From the NCBI RefSeq assembly GCF_022761035.1, contig NZ_JAKWJP010000005.1, forward strand, positions 258,794 through 322,793: a stretch of 64,000 nucleotides of DNA, in the 5' to 3' direction. Below, one piece after another: positions 53,033 through 61,585 of the stretch. Both the position numbers and the translations under genes were made by a program. Source of the stretch: Microbacterium sp. SS28 (lineage in GTDB: Bacteria > Actinomycetota > Actinomycetes > Actinomycetales > Microbacteriaceae). The notes under the pieces are model-generated. The model saw nothing but the letters and a program-made list of their open reading frames with translations. It was not told the origin of the DNA and made no database searches. The stretch's first letter is position 1. Every line of letters begins with the position of its first letter.

Positions 53033-54652
53033 ATGTTCGATTCCTCGAGCCGTCGCCGCTGGGCGGGCCTCGTCTTCATCAGCGTCGCCGTCGCGCTGAT
53101 CATCGTCGATTCGACGATCGTCAACGTCGCGATCCCCTCGATCGTCGAAGACCTCGGCATCACCTCGACCGAGGTGCAGTGGGTGCAGGAGGCGTACACC
53201 CTCGTCTTCGCGTCGCTCCTGCTCGTCTTCGGCAGCATCGCCGACCGCGTCGGCCGCAGGCGCATGCTCATCATCGGCGTCGTGATCTTCACGCTCGCTT
53301 CGATCGCGGCGGCGTTCTCGCCGACGGGCACGGCCCTGATCCTCGCGCGCTTCGTGCAGGGCGTCGGCGGCGCCATGATCCTGCCGACGACGCTCTCGCT
53401 GCTGAACGCGACGTTCCGCGGCCGCGAGCGCGGCATCGCATTCGCCGTGTGGGGCTCGACGATCGGAGGCATGGCGGCCGTCGGCCCGCTGCTGGGCGGA
53501 TGGCTCACGACGGCGTTCTCGTGGCACTGGGCCTTCTTGATCAACGTGCCGCTCGGCATCCTGATCATCGTCGGCGTGCTCCTCACGATCGACGAATCGC
53601 GCGGCTCGGCAGCTCGCGTCGACGTCGTCGGCGGCGTGCTGTCGGTCATCACGATGAGCACTCTCGTGTTCGGCCTGATCGAAGGCCGCACATACGGCTG
53701 GTGGCTCACCGAGAAGCCGCTCACGATAGGCGCATGGGAGTGGCCGTTCACGCTCTCCCCCGTGCCGATCGCGTTCGCGATAGCCGCCCTCGGCGTCGTC
53801 GCGTTCATCGCGTGGGGACTGCGCCGTCGCCGCGCCGGCCGCTCGACCCTCCTCGCGTTCGAGCTGTTCCGCATCCCCTCGTTCCGCAACGGCAACATCG
53901 CGGCGCTCATCGTCTCGCTCGGCGAATTCGGCCTCATCCTCGCGCTGCCGCTGTGGCTGCAGTTCGTGCTCGGCTTCGACGCCCTGCAGACGGGCTTCAT
54001 CCTGCTCGCGCTCGCGCTCGGCTCGTTCGTCGCGAGCGGGTTCGCCGGCGCCTTCGTCGGACGCGTCTCGCCCGTGTGGATCGTGCGCGCGGGCATCGCC
54101 GCCGAGATCATCGGCATCGTGGGGGTCGGGTTCGCTCTCGCTCCGGATGCCTCGTGGGTGCCACTCGTGCCCGCGCTGTTCGTCTACGGATTCGGCGTCG
54201 GCCTCGCGACGGCCCAGTTGACGGGCGTCGTGCTCGCCGACGTGCCCGTGACGGAGGGCGGCCAGGCCTCGGGCACGCAGTCGACCTCTCGTCAGCTCGG
54301 AGCGGCGCTGGGCATCGCGATCCTCGGCACGATCCTGTTCTCGACCACGGCGTCGGTGCTCACGGCGAAGCTCGACGAGCGCGGCGTTCCTGTGGAGCAG
54401 CGGGATCAGGTCGTCTCGGCCGTGGTCGACAGCGCGGGCGGCGCGATCGCGGGACTCGAGTCGTCGCCCCAGACCGAGGCGCTGGCGGATGACGCGAAGG
54501 CCGCCTTCACCGAGGGAACGCGCTACGCGACCTTCGCCGCCGCCGGCTTCCTCGTGCTGGGCCTCGCCGCGACGCTGTCGCTCGGCAGCGGCCGCCGCCC
54601 CGACGAGATCGAGGCCGACTCCGAGGCCTCATCTCCCGCGACCCGGGCGTAG
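53033..54652 (+). CDS. DHA2-family MFS drug exporter (EmrB/QacA type)
   Basis: A 539-residue membrane protein with about 14 hydrophobic helices. Motif A FGSIADRVGRRRML, motif C-like GPLLGGWLTTAFSWHWAFLINVP and VDSTIVNVAIPSIVEDLG at helix 1 are typical of drug:H+ antiporter family 2. A periplasmic or cytoplasmic loop before the last helix is acidic. The gene stands alone, probably leaderless, under a CTAG-type palindrome. Export of hydrophobic drugs or dyes is the family role. Confidence 0.9.
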   Translation: MFDSSSRRRWAGLVFISVAVALIIVDSTIVNVAIPSIVEDLGITSTEVQWVQEAYTLVFASLLLVFGSIADRVGRRRMLIIGVVIFTLASIAAAFSPTGTALILARFVQGVGGAMILPTTLSLLNATFRGRERGIAFAVWGSTIGGMAAVGPLLGGWLTTAFSWHWAFLINVPLGILIIVGVLLTIDESRGSAARVDVVGGVLSVITMSTLVFGLIEGRTYGWWLTEKPLTIGAWEWPFTLSPVPIAFAIAALGVVAFIAWGLRRRRAGRSTLLAFELFRIPSFRNGNIAALIVSLGEFGLILALPLWLQFVLGFDALQTGFILLALALGSFVASGFAGAFVGRVSPVWIVRAGIAAEIIGIVGVGFALAPDASWVPLVPALFVYGFGVGLATAQLTGVVLADVPVTEGGQASGTQSTSRQLGAALGIAILGTILFSTTASVLTAKLDERGVPVEQRDQVVSAVVDSAGGAIAGLESSPQTEALADDAKAAFTEGTRYATFAAAGFLVLGLAATLSLGSGRRPDEIEADSEASSPATRA

Positions 54653-54693
54653 CCGCGGCATCCCCCGCCCGTCAGCCGGCCCACATCGAACCA

Positions 54694-54754
54694 GGACCAT
54701 TTCACGCCGTTCGGACGGATCTCGGTCCGCCATCCGAATGAGGTGGAATGGTCC
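54694..54754. terminator. Inverted repeat between convergent genes
   Basis: GGACCATTTCAC (54694-54705) faces GTGGAATGGTCC (54743-54754), 11 of 12 pairs, and the inner part (TTCGGACGGAT with CATCCGAA) pairs imperfectly too, giving a hairpin of about 60 bases. Confidence 0.65.
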
Positions 54755-54790
54755 GAATCTCGTGCACCCGAGACGCCGATCACGGCCAGG

Positions 54791-55636
54791 CTACGCCTCG
54801 CGTGTGATCGTGACCTTCACGTGCAGGTGGCCCTTGAACGGGCCCGCGTAGACGCCGCGCAGCGGCGGAACGTCGTTGTAGTCCCGACCGCGGCCGACCA
54901 GCACGTGCCGGTCGCCGATCTCGATGTTGTTCGTGGGGTCGAAGCCCTGCCAGTCGCCCGCGAACCACTCGATCCACGCGTGCGACTCGCCCGCCACGGC
55001 CTGGCCCACGTCGGCGTTCGCCTTGGGATGCAGGTAGCCCGAGACGTAGCGGGCCGGGATGCCGACCTCGCGCAGCGCGCCGAGGGTGATGTGCGCCATG
55101 TCCTGGCACACGCCCTTGCGCGCTTCCCACGCCTCGCTCGCGGTCGAGTGCACGCCCGTGATGCCGTGCATGTACTCGACGGCATCGCCGATCGTCGCCG
55201 CGATCGCGTGCGCAGCGCGGCCCGGGTGATCGTGCTGCCCCGCGATCGATCGTGCGATCTCGGCGACCTCGGGGTGAGGCTTGGTGCGGTGGCTCTGGCT
55301 GAGCTGCTCGACGGTCTCGATCGAGCGGCCGATCTCGGTCCCGAGACGGTCCCACGTGAGGTCGATGTGCTCGAGCGGGCGCGGGCGCACCTCGACGAGC
55401 GAGCGGGCCGTGATCTTGAGATCGGCGTGCGGCGAGAGCACATCGAAGGCCGCGACGCGCGTGCCGAAGTAGTCGACGTAGTGATTGACCGAGGTCGACG
55501 GCTCGATGTCGAGTGCCGAGCTCAGGACGAACTGGCTGTCGGTCGAGCTCGGGAGCATCCGCGCCTCGTTGTAGGACGCCGAGACATCCCCCTGGTAGGC
55601 GAATCCGGTCGCGTGCTCGATGCGCAGGCGCTTCAT
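54791..55636 (-). CDS. Transglutaminase-like cysteine hydrolase
   Basis: A 281-residue cytoplasmic protein. The bacterial transglutaminase-like N-terminal domain (LRIEHATGFAYQGDV) is followed by the core with Cys177 in KGVCQDMAH, His219 in GESHAWIEWF and Asp in FDPTNN, a complete papain-like triad. It is the last gene of a three-gene operon conserved in many bacteria with an ATP-grasp protein and an alpha-E protein. The start overlaps the previous stop (ATGA). The biochemical role of this trio is not settled; peptide cleavage or amide transfer is implied by the fold. Confidence 0.9.
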   Translation of the reverse strand: MKRLRIEHATGFAYQGDVSASYNEARMLPSSTDSQFVLSSALDIEPSTSVNHYVDYFGTRVAAFDVLSPHADLKITARSLVEVRPRPLEHIDLTWDRLGTEIGRSIETVEQLSQSHRTKPHPEVAEIARSIAGQHDHPGRAAHAIAATIGDAVEYMHGITGVHSTASEAWEARKGVCQDMAHITLGALREVGIPARYVSGYLHPKANADVGQAVAGESHAWIEWFAGDWQGFDPTNNIEIGDRHVLVGRGRDYNDVPPLRGVYAGPFKGHLHVKVTITREA

Positions 55637-56565
55637 GAGATCTCTCCGATCCAGCTCGGTTCCGCCTGCGTCGGGAAGAAGCGGGATTTGATGGCTTCGG
55701 ATGCTTCGCGCGTGACCTTCTGCACACGGTCCATGTGCTGCGGCAGCTCGCTCAGGATCTCGCTCGTGGGCCGGTACTCGAGGTCGTTGCGGATGCGCCC
55801 GAGCGCCCGCAGCACCTGGTTCGAGTGCCCGACGCGGTCGGCCCGCGGGTCGATCGCGCTCATGCAGTCCTCGGCGCGCTGGATCGAGTAGATGATCGAG
55901 CGGGGGAACAGACGGTCGAGCAGCAGGAACTCGGCGGCGTTGCGCGCGCTCGGCATGCCGCGGTACGTGCGCAGGTACGCCTCGTAGGCGCCGCACGATC
56001 GCAGGATGGTCGTCCACGAGGGCCCGGATGCCTCGGTCAGCGACCGCGTCGCGAGCAGACGTGCCGTCATGTCGGCGCGCTCGATGCTGCGCCCCAGCGT
56101 GAAGAACTGCCACGCCTCGTCACGGCTCGTCGAGGAGTCGACGATGCCGACGGCGAGCGCCGACCGCTCGCGCACCCACTGGAAGAACTCGTGCACCTTC
56201 TCGGTCTGCAGCCGCCGCGGCATCCGGGAGTTCGTGGTGTTGAGGGTCTCCCACAGCTCGGTGCTGACGATCTCGCGGGCGCGCCGCGCGTTCTCGCGTG
56301 CCGCCGTGAGCGAGTACGCGATGCTCGACGGGTTGCCGCGGTCGACCGCGAGGCGCGCGAGGACGTCTTCGCGGGTGACCTTCGCGACGTCGGCCGCGGG
56401 GAACGAGCCCATCACGGCGAGGAGCGAGCGGCACGCGGTGTCCTCGTCGATCCACGGGTCCTCGAGCAGGAGCTGCAGGTGCACGTCGAGGATGCGCGCC
56501 GTGCCGTCGGAGCGCTCGATGTAGCGCCCGATCCAGAAGAGGCTTTCTGCGATTCGGCTCAGCAC
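55633..56565 (-). CDS. Alpha-E domain protein (DUF403)
   Basis: A 310-residue, almost wholly alpha-helical protein starting LSRIAESLFWIGRYIERSD, the family hallmark, with a second ESL/RSIERADMTARL segment at about 160. Function unknown; it always travels with the ATP-grasp and transglutaminase-like genes. The present start is a GTG at 56565, because a 65-bp insertion and an 18-bp duplication separate it from the original ATG, whose copy lies at 56648-56646 overlapping the ATP-grasp stop. No good Shine-Dalgarno precedes the GTG, so translation may be weaker. Confidence 0.88.
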   Translation of the reverse strand: MLSRIAESLFWIGRYIERSDGTARILDVHLQLLLEDPWIDEDTACRSLLAVMGSFPAADVAKVTREDVLARLAVDRGNPSSIAYSLTAARENARRAREIVSTELWETLNTTNSRMPRRLQTEKVHEFFQWVRERSALAVGIVDSSTSRDEAWQFFTLGRSIERADMTARLLATRSLTEASGPSWTTILRSCGAYEAYLRTYRGMPSARNAAEFLLLDRLFPRSIIYSIQRAEDCMSAIDPRADRVGHSNQVLRALGRIRNDLEYRPTSEILSELPQHMDRVQKVTREASEAIKSRFFPTQAEPSWIGEIS

Positions 56566-56647
56566 GTTCGATCACACCTCGATCCGAGACCGGTTGTTGA
56601 GTAGGTCGCTCTGCGACCGTATCGAAACACTGCGATTCGGCTCAGCA
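56547..56647. repeat. 18-bp direct repeats flanking a 65-bp inserted repeat
   Basis: CTGCGATTCGGCTCAGCA occurs at 56547-56564 and again at 56630-56647. The 65 bp between them include GGTTGTTGAGTAGGTCGC and GCGACCGTATCGAAACA, a short palindromic element related in sequence style to the hairpin at 4711-4791. The duplicated bases are the first codons of the alpha-E gene, so this looks like an insertion with a target duplication. Confidence 0.75.
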
Positions 56648-58372
56648 TGACGTCTCCTCCGCCGCTTCGGCAGGCTCGGCGACCGTTCCGGGGGCGAGCC
56701 CCGCGCCCTCGGCACGCATCTGCTGCTGCTGCTCCTGCTGCTCGACCCGCGATCGGGGACGGTCCTGCGGCGAGTGCGTCACGGCGGGCTGGCCGTCGTA
56801 GATGATCGGGATCGCGGCCGTCACCGTCGCGGCCTGATCGGCGACGAGACCCGAGAGTCCCTGCCCCTGGCCGTATTCGACGTGTCCGGGGGCCGATCCG
56901 CCGACGACCCACGTGTCCTTCGACCCGCCGCCCTGGCTCGAGTTGACGACGAGCTGGCCCTCGGGGAGCGCGACGCGCGTGAGGCCGCCGGGCAGCACCC
57001 AGATGTCCTCTCCGTCGTTGACGGCGAAGGGGCGAAGGTCGGCGTGCCGCGGCCGCATGCCGTCCTCGACGAGCGTCGGGATCGTCGAGAGCATGACGAC
57101 CGGCTGCGCGATCCAGCCGCGCGGATCGGCGAGGAGCCGCTGCTTGAGCTTTGCGAGCTCGGCGGGCGAGGCATCCGGTCCCACGACCAGTCCCTTGCCG
57201 CCCGACCCGTCGACGGGCTTCACGACGAGCTCGTCGAGCCGATCGAGAACCTCTTCGAGCGCGCCCGGATCTTCGAGCCGCCACGTGTCGACGTTCTTGA
57301 GGATCGGCTCCTCGGCGAGGTAGTACCGGATGAGGTCCGGCACGTACGTGTAGAGCAGCTTGTCGTCGGCGACGCCGTTGCCGACGGCGTTCGCGATCGT
57401 GACGTTGCCCAGGCGCGCCGCGAGCATGAGCCCCGGAGCGCCCAGCATCGAGTCCGCGCGGAACTGCAGTGGATCGAGGAAGTCGTCGTCGACGCGGCGA
57501 TAGATGACGTCGACGCGCTTGGGCCCGCGCGTCGTGCGCATGAAGACCTTGCCGCCGACGCACAGCAGGTCGCGGCCCTCGACGAGCTCGACGCCCATGA
57601 GCCGAGCCAGCAGCGTGTGCTCGAAGTACGCCGAGTTGTAGACGCCGGGCGTCAGCACGACGACGTTCGGGTCCTCGACGCCGGGCGGAGCCGAGGCGCG
57701 GAGGGCCCGCAGGAGCTTGTTGGGGTAGTCGCCGACGGGACGCACGCGCATCGAGACGAACAGCTCGGGCAGCGTCTGCGCCATGACGCGGCGGTTCGAG
57801 ATGACGTAGCTGACGCCGGACGGCACGCGCACGTTGTCCTCGAGGACGCGCATCTCACCGTGCTCGTCGCGGATCAGGTCGATGCCCGAGACCTGGATGC
57901 GCACGCCGTTGGCGGCGTGGATGCCGGCCGCCTGGCGGTAGAAGTACTGCGACGAGGCGATGAGTCCCGCCGGCAGCACGCCGTCGCGCACGCAGTGCTG
58001 GTGCCCGTACACGTCGTCGAGGAACGCCTCGAGTGCGCGCACGCGCTGCTTGACGCCCGACTCGATGCGCGACCACTCGTCGTACTCGATGATGCGCGGC
58101 ACGGCGTCGAGCGGGAACGGCCGCTCCTCGCCCGCGAAGTCGAACGTGACACCCTGAGCGAGGTACGAACTGGCGAGCGAATCGGTGCGGCCGCGCAGCT
58201 CTTCCTGCGTCATCTGCGCGAGCGCCTGGTAGAGCTCTCGGTAGGCCGTGCGCGACTCGACCGCAGCGCCCGGATGCGACGGCGAACCGAACATCTCGTC
58301 GAACGCGGGAGTCCCCGTCGGGGTCTTGCGCGGGGCCAATGTGGAGCCGTAGCCGTCGAACAGATCACCCAT
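56642..58372 (-). CDS. Circularly permuted ATP-grasp protein
   Basis: A 576-residue member of the circularly permuted ATP-grasp family (DUF404/DUF407). Typical segments are YDEWSRIESGVKQRVRALE, VLEDNVRVPSGVSYVISNR, the nucleotide loop KPVDGSGGKGLVVG and QPVVMLSTIPT. It should form an amide or thioester bond on an unknown substrate. It heads the operon with alpha-E and transglutaminase-like genes. The last 45 residues are Gln/Glu/Ala-rich and the final EPAEA is encoded by a copy of the dispersed 21-mer also found at 3634-3654. The start has no strong Shine-Dalgarno. Confidence 0.9.
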   Translation of the reverse strand: MGDLFDGYGSTLAPRKTPTGTPAFDEMFGSPSHPGAAVESRTAYRELYQALAQMTQEELRGRTDSLASSYLAQGVTFDFAGEERPFPLDAVPRIIEYDEWSRIESGVKQRVRALEAFLDDVYGHQHCVRDGVLPAGLIASSQYFYRQAAGIHAANGVRIQVSGIDLIRDEHGEMRVLEDNVRVPSGVSYVISNRRVMAQTLPELFVSMRVRPVGDYPNKLLRALRASAPPGVEDPNVVVLTPGVYNSAYFEHTLLARLMGVELVEGRDLLCVGGKVFMRTTRGPKRVDVIYRRVDDDFLDPLQFRADSMLGAPGLMLAARLGNVTIANAVGNGVADDKLLYTYVPDLIRYYLAEEPILKNVDTWRLEDPGALEEVLDRLDELVVKPVDGSGGKGLVVGPDASPAELAKLKQRLLADPRGWIAQPVVMLSTIPTLVEDGMRPRHADLRPFAVNDGEDIWVLPGGLTRVALPEGQLVVNSSQGGGSKDTWVVGGSAPGHVEYGQGQGLSGLVADQAATVTAAIPIIYDGQPAVTHSPQDRPRSRVEQQEQQQQMRAEGAGLAPGTVAEPAEAAEETSC

Positions 58373-58498
58373 GCGATGAGCCTAGTCGGGGCCTTGTTGC
58401 GTGGGTGTTTCCATGCTGCGGCGGCCTCGCACGAGCACGACCGCACGCGACGATCCGATTCCGCCCGACGGGTGCCGCGGCGGACGTACGCTTGCACC

Positions 58499-60190
58499 GT
58501 GGCGCAGCGTGGGGTTCGCGGCTCCCTCCTCCTCTCCGGCGGACTGGCGGGGGTGGCCGCTGTCGTGCTCGGTGCGGGGGTCGGCGAGCTGACCGCCGCC
58601 GCTGTGGCACCGGCATCCAGCCCCTTCTCGGTCGTCGGCGGCGTCCTGATCGACCTCGCGCCGCCGTGGGCGAAGAACACCGCGATCGCCCTGTTCGGCA
58701 CGAACGACAAGATCGCACTGCTCGTCGGCATCGCGCTCGTGCTGCTCGTCGCGGCGGTCGGCGTCGGGGTGCTCGAGGTCCGTCGGGCGTGGTGGGGCGC
58801 CGCGGTCTGCGCCGTGCTGGGCGCGGGCGTCGCGGTGCTCGCGATGACGCGCGCCGATGCCGTCGCGATGTCGTGGCTGCCGTCGCTGCTCGCGGGGCTC
58901 GTCGCCGCGGGCGCCTTGCGGTATCTCGGTGGGCTCGCACGCGCGAGGACGGATGCCGCTCCCGCCGCCGCCCGCGAAGTGGCGACCGTCGCGGCCGGCG
59001 CCGGCGCCGCGGGCGGCGCGGCCGGCGTCGCCACAACGTCACAGACGACCGCCACGCCGGACCGACGCGCCGTGCACGCCTCCGACGATCCTGCTGTCCG
59101 CGACGAAGCGGCGCGCACCGACGTGAGCCGCCGCCGCTTCCTCGTGTGGACGGGCACGGCCGCCGCCGTCGGAGTGCTCGCCGCGCTCGCGGGTACGGCG
59201 CTGCAGGCGGGCGCGCGCACCGTCTCGACGATCCGAGCAGCCCTGCGTCTGCCGGCTGCGGCAGTCTCGGCGCCCGCTGTCGGGGCCGGCGCCGAGAGCG
59301 GCATCCCGGCCCTCGCTCCCCTCGTGACCCCCAACGATGTCTTCTACCGGATCGACACGGCGCTCGTCGTCCCGCAGATCGACCCCGCGACGTGGAGCCT
59401 GCGCATCCACGGCCTCGTCGAGGAGGAGGTCGTGATCACGTGGGATGAGCTGCTCGCGCTGCCTCTCGAAGAGAGCTGGACGACCCTCGTGTGCGTCTCG
59501 AACCCCGTGGGCGGCGACCTCATCGGCAATGCGAAGTGGCTCGGCTATCCCCTGCGCGAGCTGCTCGCGCGGGCCCGCCCGACGTCCGACGCCGACATGG
59601 TGCTGTCGCGCTCGATCGACGGCTTCAGCGCGAGCACGCCGCTCGAGGTGCTGACCGACGATCGAAACGCGATCCTCGCCGTCGGCATGAACGACGAGCC
59701 GCTGCCGGTCGAACACGGCTTTCCCGTGCGCATGGTCGTGCCGGGGCTGTACGGCTACGTCTCGGCGACCAAGTGGGTGACCGAGCTCGAGGTGACGCGG
59801 TTCGATGCCGCGACGGCCTACTGGACCGACCGCGGGTGGTCGGAGCGCGGCCCCGTCAAGCTGCAGTCCCGCATCGACGTGCCCGTGCGCAATCAGGGCC
59901 TGAGCCCGGGCGAGACAGTCATCGCGGGCGTCGCGTGGCAGCAGCACGTCGGCGTCGCGGGCGTCGAGGTGCAGGTCGACGGCGGTGCCTGGCGGAAGGC
60001 CGAGATCGTGGGCGCCATCACGGACGACACGTGGGTGCAGTGGTCGATCCCCTGGACGGCGGAGGCCGGCTCGCACGAGATCCGCTGTCGCGCGACGAAC
60101 GTCCTGGGCGAGACGCAGACCGAGGTCGACGCCTGGCCCGAGCCCGACGGCGCGACGGGCTGGCAGCAGCTCAACGTCGACGTCGCCTGA
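58499..60190 (+). CDS. Membrane-anchored molybdopterin-dependent oxidoreductase (sulfite-oxidase fold)
   Basis: A 563-residue protein. The first 150 residues contain four hydrophobic segments. A low-complexity Ala-rich linker and a second membrane/twin-arginine-like region (SRRRFLVWTGTAAAVG, about 206-230) lead to the extracytoplasmic molybdopterin domain, with the likely Mo-ligand Cys332 in TLVCVSNPVGGD and GYPLRELLARA. A Mo-cofactor dimerisation domain ends the protein (VAGVEVQVDGGAW). The natural substrate is unknown. TACGCT (58487-58492) stands seven bases before the GTG, so it is probably leaderless. No maturation or haem partner is adjacent. Confidence 0.88.
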   Translation: MAQRGVRGSLLLSGGLAGVAAVVLGAGVGELTAAAVAPASSPFSVVGGVLIDLAPPWAKNTAIALFGTNDKIALLVGIALVLLVAAVGVGVLEVRRAWWGAAVCAVLGAGVAVLAMTRADAVAMSWLPSLLAGLVAAGALRYLGGLARARTDAAPAAAREVATVAAGAGAAGGAAGVATTSQTTATPDRRAVHASDDPAVRDEAARTDVSRRRFLVWTGTAAAVGVLAALAGTALQAGARTVSTIRAALRLPAAAVSAPAVGAGAESGIPALAPLVTPNDVFYRIDTALVVPQIDPATWSLRIHGLVEEEVVITWDELLALPLEESWTTLVCVSNPVGGDLIGNAKWLGYPLRELLARARPTSDADMVLSRSIDGFSASTPLEVLTDDRNAILAVGMNDEPLPVEHGFPVRMVVPGLYGYVSATKWVTELEVTRFDAATAYWTDRGWSERGPVKLQSRIDVPVRNQGLSPGETVIAGVAWQQHVGVAGVEVQVDGGAWRKAEIVGAITDDTWVQWSIPWTAEAGSHEIRCRATNVLGETQTEVDAWPEPDGATGWQQLNVDVA

Positions 60191-60241
60191 GCGGCGGCAT
60201 CCGTCTCCTGCTCCGTCCTCGTCTCCTGCGCCGCGCACGAA

Positions 60242-60314
60242 GAGATCAGGTGATTTCACCGAGGTAGGAGAATCCGCGGCAGAGTGTCCTGTCCTCGTGA
60301 GATCACCTGATCTC
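60242..60314. terminator. Long hairpin between convergent genes
   Basis: The left arm (60242-60269, GAGATCAGGTGAT...) and right arm (60287-60314) pair along about 28 bases, the outer 13 perfectly (ATCACCTGATCTC on the right). It lies between the molybdopterin oxidoreductase and rocD genes. Its size exceeds a simple terminator; it may be another dispersed palindromic repeat. Confidence 0.75.
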
Positions 60315-60347
60315 GCGACACGGCAGCGGGCGAAGCCCGCCCGCGGG

Positions 60348-61574
60348 TCAGCCGGCGAGGACGACCTTCAGCTGCTCGACGGCCCAGTCCAGCTCGGTCG
60401 CGCGCACGACGAGCGGCGGGGCGATCCGGATCGTCTGGCCGTGCGTGTCCTTGACGAGCACGCCGCGGCGCAGCAGCCGCTCGGCGACGTCGCGACCCGT
60501 GCCGACGGAGGGGTCGATGTCGATGCCGGCCCACAGCCCGACGACGCGCACGCCCGTCACGCCGTGCCCGACGAGCTCGCCGAGCCCCGCCTCGAGGTGC
60601 TCGCCGAGGGCCTTGGCCCGCGTCTGGAACTCGCCGGTCTCGAGCATCTCGACGACGCGCAGCCCGACGGCCGCCGCGAGCGGGTTGCCGCCGAACGTCG
60701 AGCCGTGCTCGCCGGGGCGGATGACCCCGAGGACGTCTTCGTTCGCGACGACGGCCGAGAGGGGAAGGATGCCGCCGCCGAGCGCCTTGCCGAGCAGATA
60801 CACGTCCGGCACGACGCCTTCGCGATCGCACGCGAACGTCTCGCCGACGCGGCCGAGGCCGGACTGGATCTCGTCGGCGAGGAACAGGACATTGTGGCGC
60901 GTGCAGATCTCGCGCACGGCCTGCAGGTAGCCGGCCGGCGGGACGATGACGCCCGCCTCGCCCTGGATGGGCTCGATGAGCACTGCCGCGGTCTCCGGCG
61001 TGATGGCCGCCTCGATCGCCGCGGCGTCGCCGAACGGCACATGGACGAAGCCCGGTGCGAACGGGCCGAAGTCGTCGCGCGCAACGGGGTCGTCGCTGAA
61101 GCCGACGATCGTCGTCGTGCGTCCGTGGAAGTTGCCGTTCGCGACGACGACGGTCGCGGCATCCGGAGCCACTCCCTTGACGCGGTAGGCCCACGCCCGC
61201 GCGACCTTGATGCCCGTCTCGACGGCTTCGGCGCCCGTATTCATCGGCAGCACGAGGTCCTTGCCGCACAGGCGGGCGAGCGCCGCCGCGAAGGGGGCGA
61301 GGCGGTCGTTGTGGAAGGCGCGGCTCGTGAGGGTGAGACGGCCGAGCTGCTCGGTCGCGGCGGCCACGAGAGCCGGATGCAGGTGGCCGAAGTTGAGCGC
61401 GGAGTACGCCGAGAGCAGGTCGAGGTAGCGCTTGCCTTCAGCGTCGGTGACCCACGAGCCCTCGCCGCGCGCGATGACGACGGGGAGCGGGCGGTAATTG
61501 CGGGCGACGTGCTCGTGCTCGGCGCCGATGATGCGGATCGTCGACGTGTCGAGCGTCGGGGCGTGCGAGGTCAT
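60348..61574 (-). CDS. rocD: Ornithine aminotransferase
   Basis: Moves the delta-amino group of ornithine to 2-oxoglutarate, giving glutamate semialdehyde. A 408-residue class-III PLP enzyme: LNFGHLHPALV, MNTGAEAVETGIKVAR, GNFHGRTTTIVGFS, LADEIQSGLGRVG and the PLP lysine Lys263 in LLGKALGGG, then STFGGNPLA. AAGGAG precedes the ATG. It is 11 bp behind the arginine-family hydrolase gene, which probably makes its ornithine. Confidence 0.94.
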   Translation of the reverse strand: MTSHAPTLDTSTIRIIGAEHEHVARNYRPLPVVIARGEGSWVTDAEGKRYLDLLSAYSALNFGHLHPALVAAATEQLGRLTLTSRAFHNDRLAPFAAALARLCGKDLVLPMNTGAEAVETGIKVARAWAYRVKGVAPDAATVVVANGNFHGRTTTIVGFSDDPVARDDFGPFAPGFVHVPFGDAAAIEAAITPETAAVLIEPIQGEAGVIVPPAGYLQAVREICTRHNVLFLADEIQSGLGRVGETFACDREGVVPDVYLLGKALGGGILPLSAVVANEDVLGVIRPGEHGSTFGGNPLAAAVGLRVVEMLETGEFQTRAKALGEHLEAGLGELVGHGVTGVRVVGLWAGIDIDPSVGTGRDVAERLLRRGVLVKDTHGQTIRIAPPLVVRATELDWAVEQLKVVLAG

Positions 61575-61585
61575 GTCGGGCTCCT

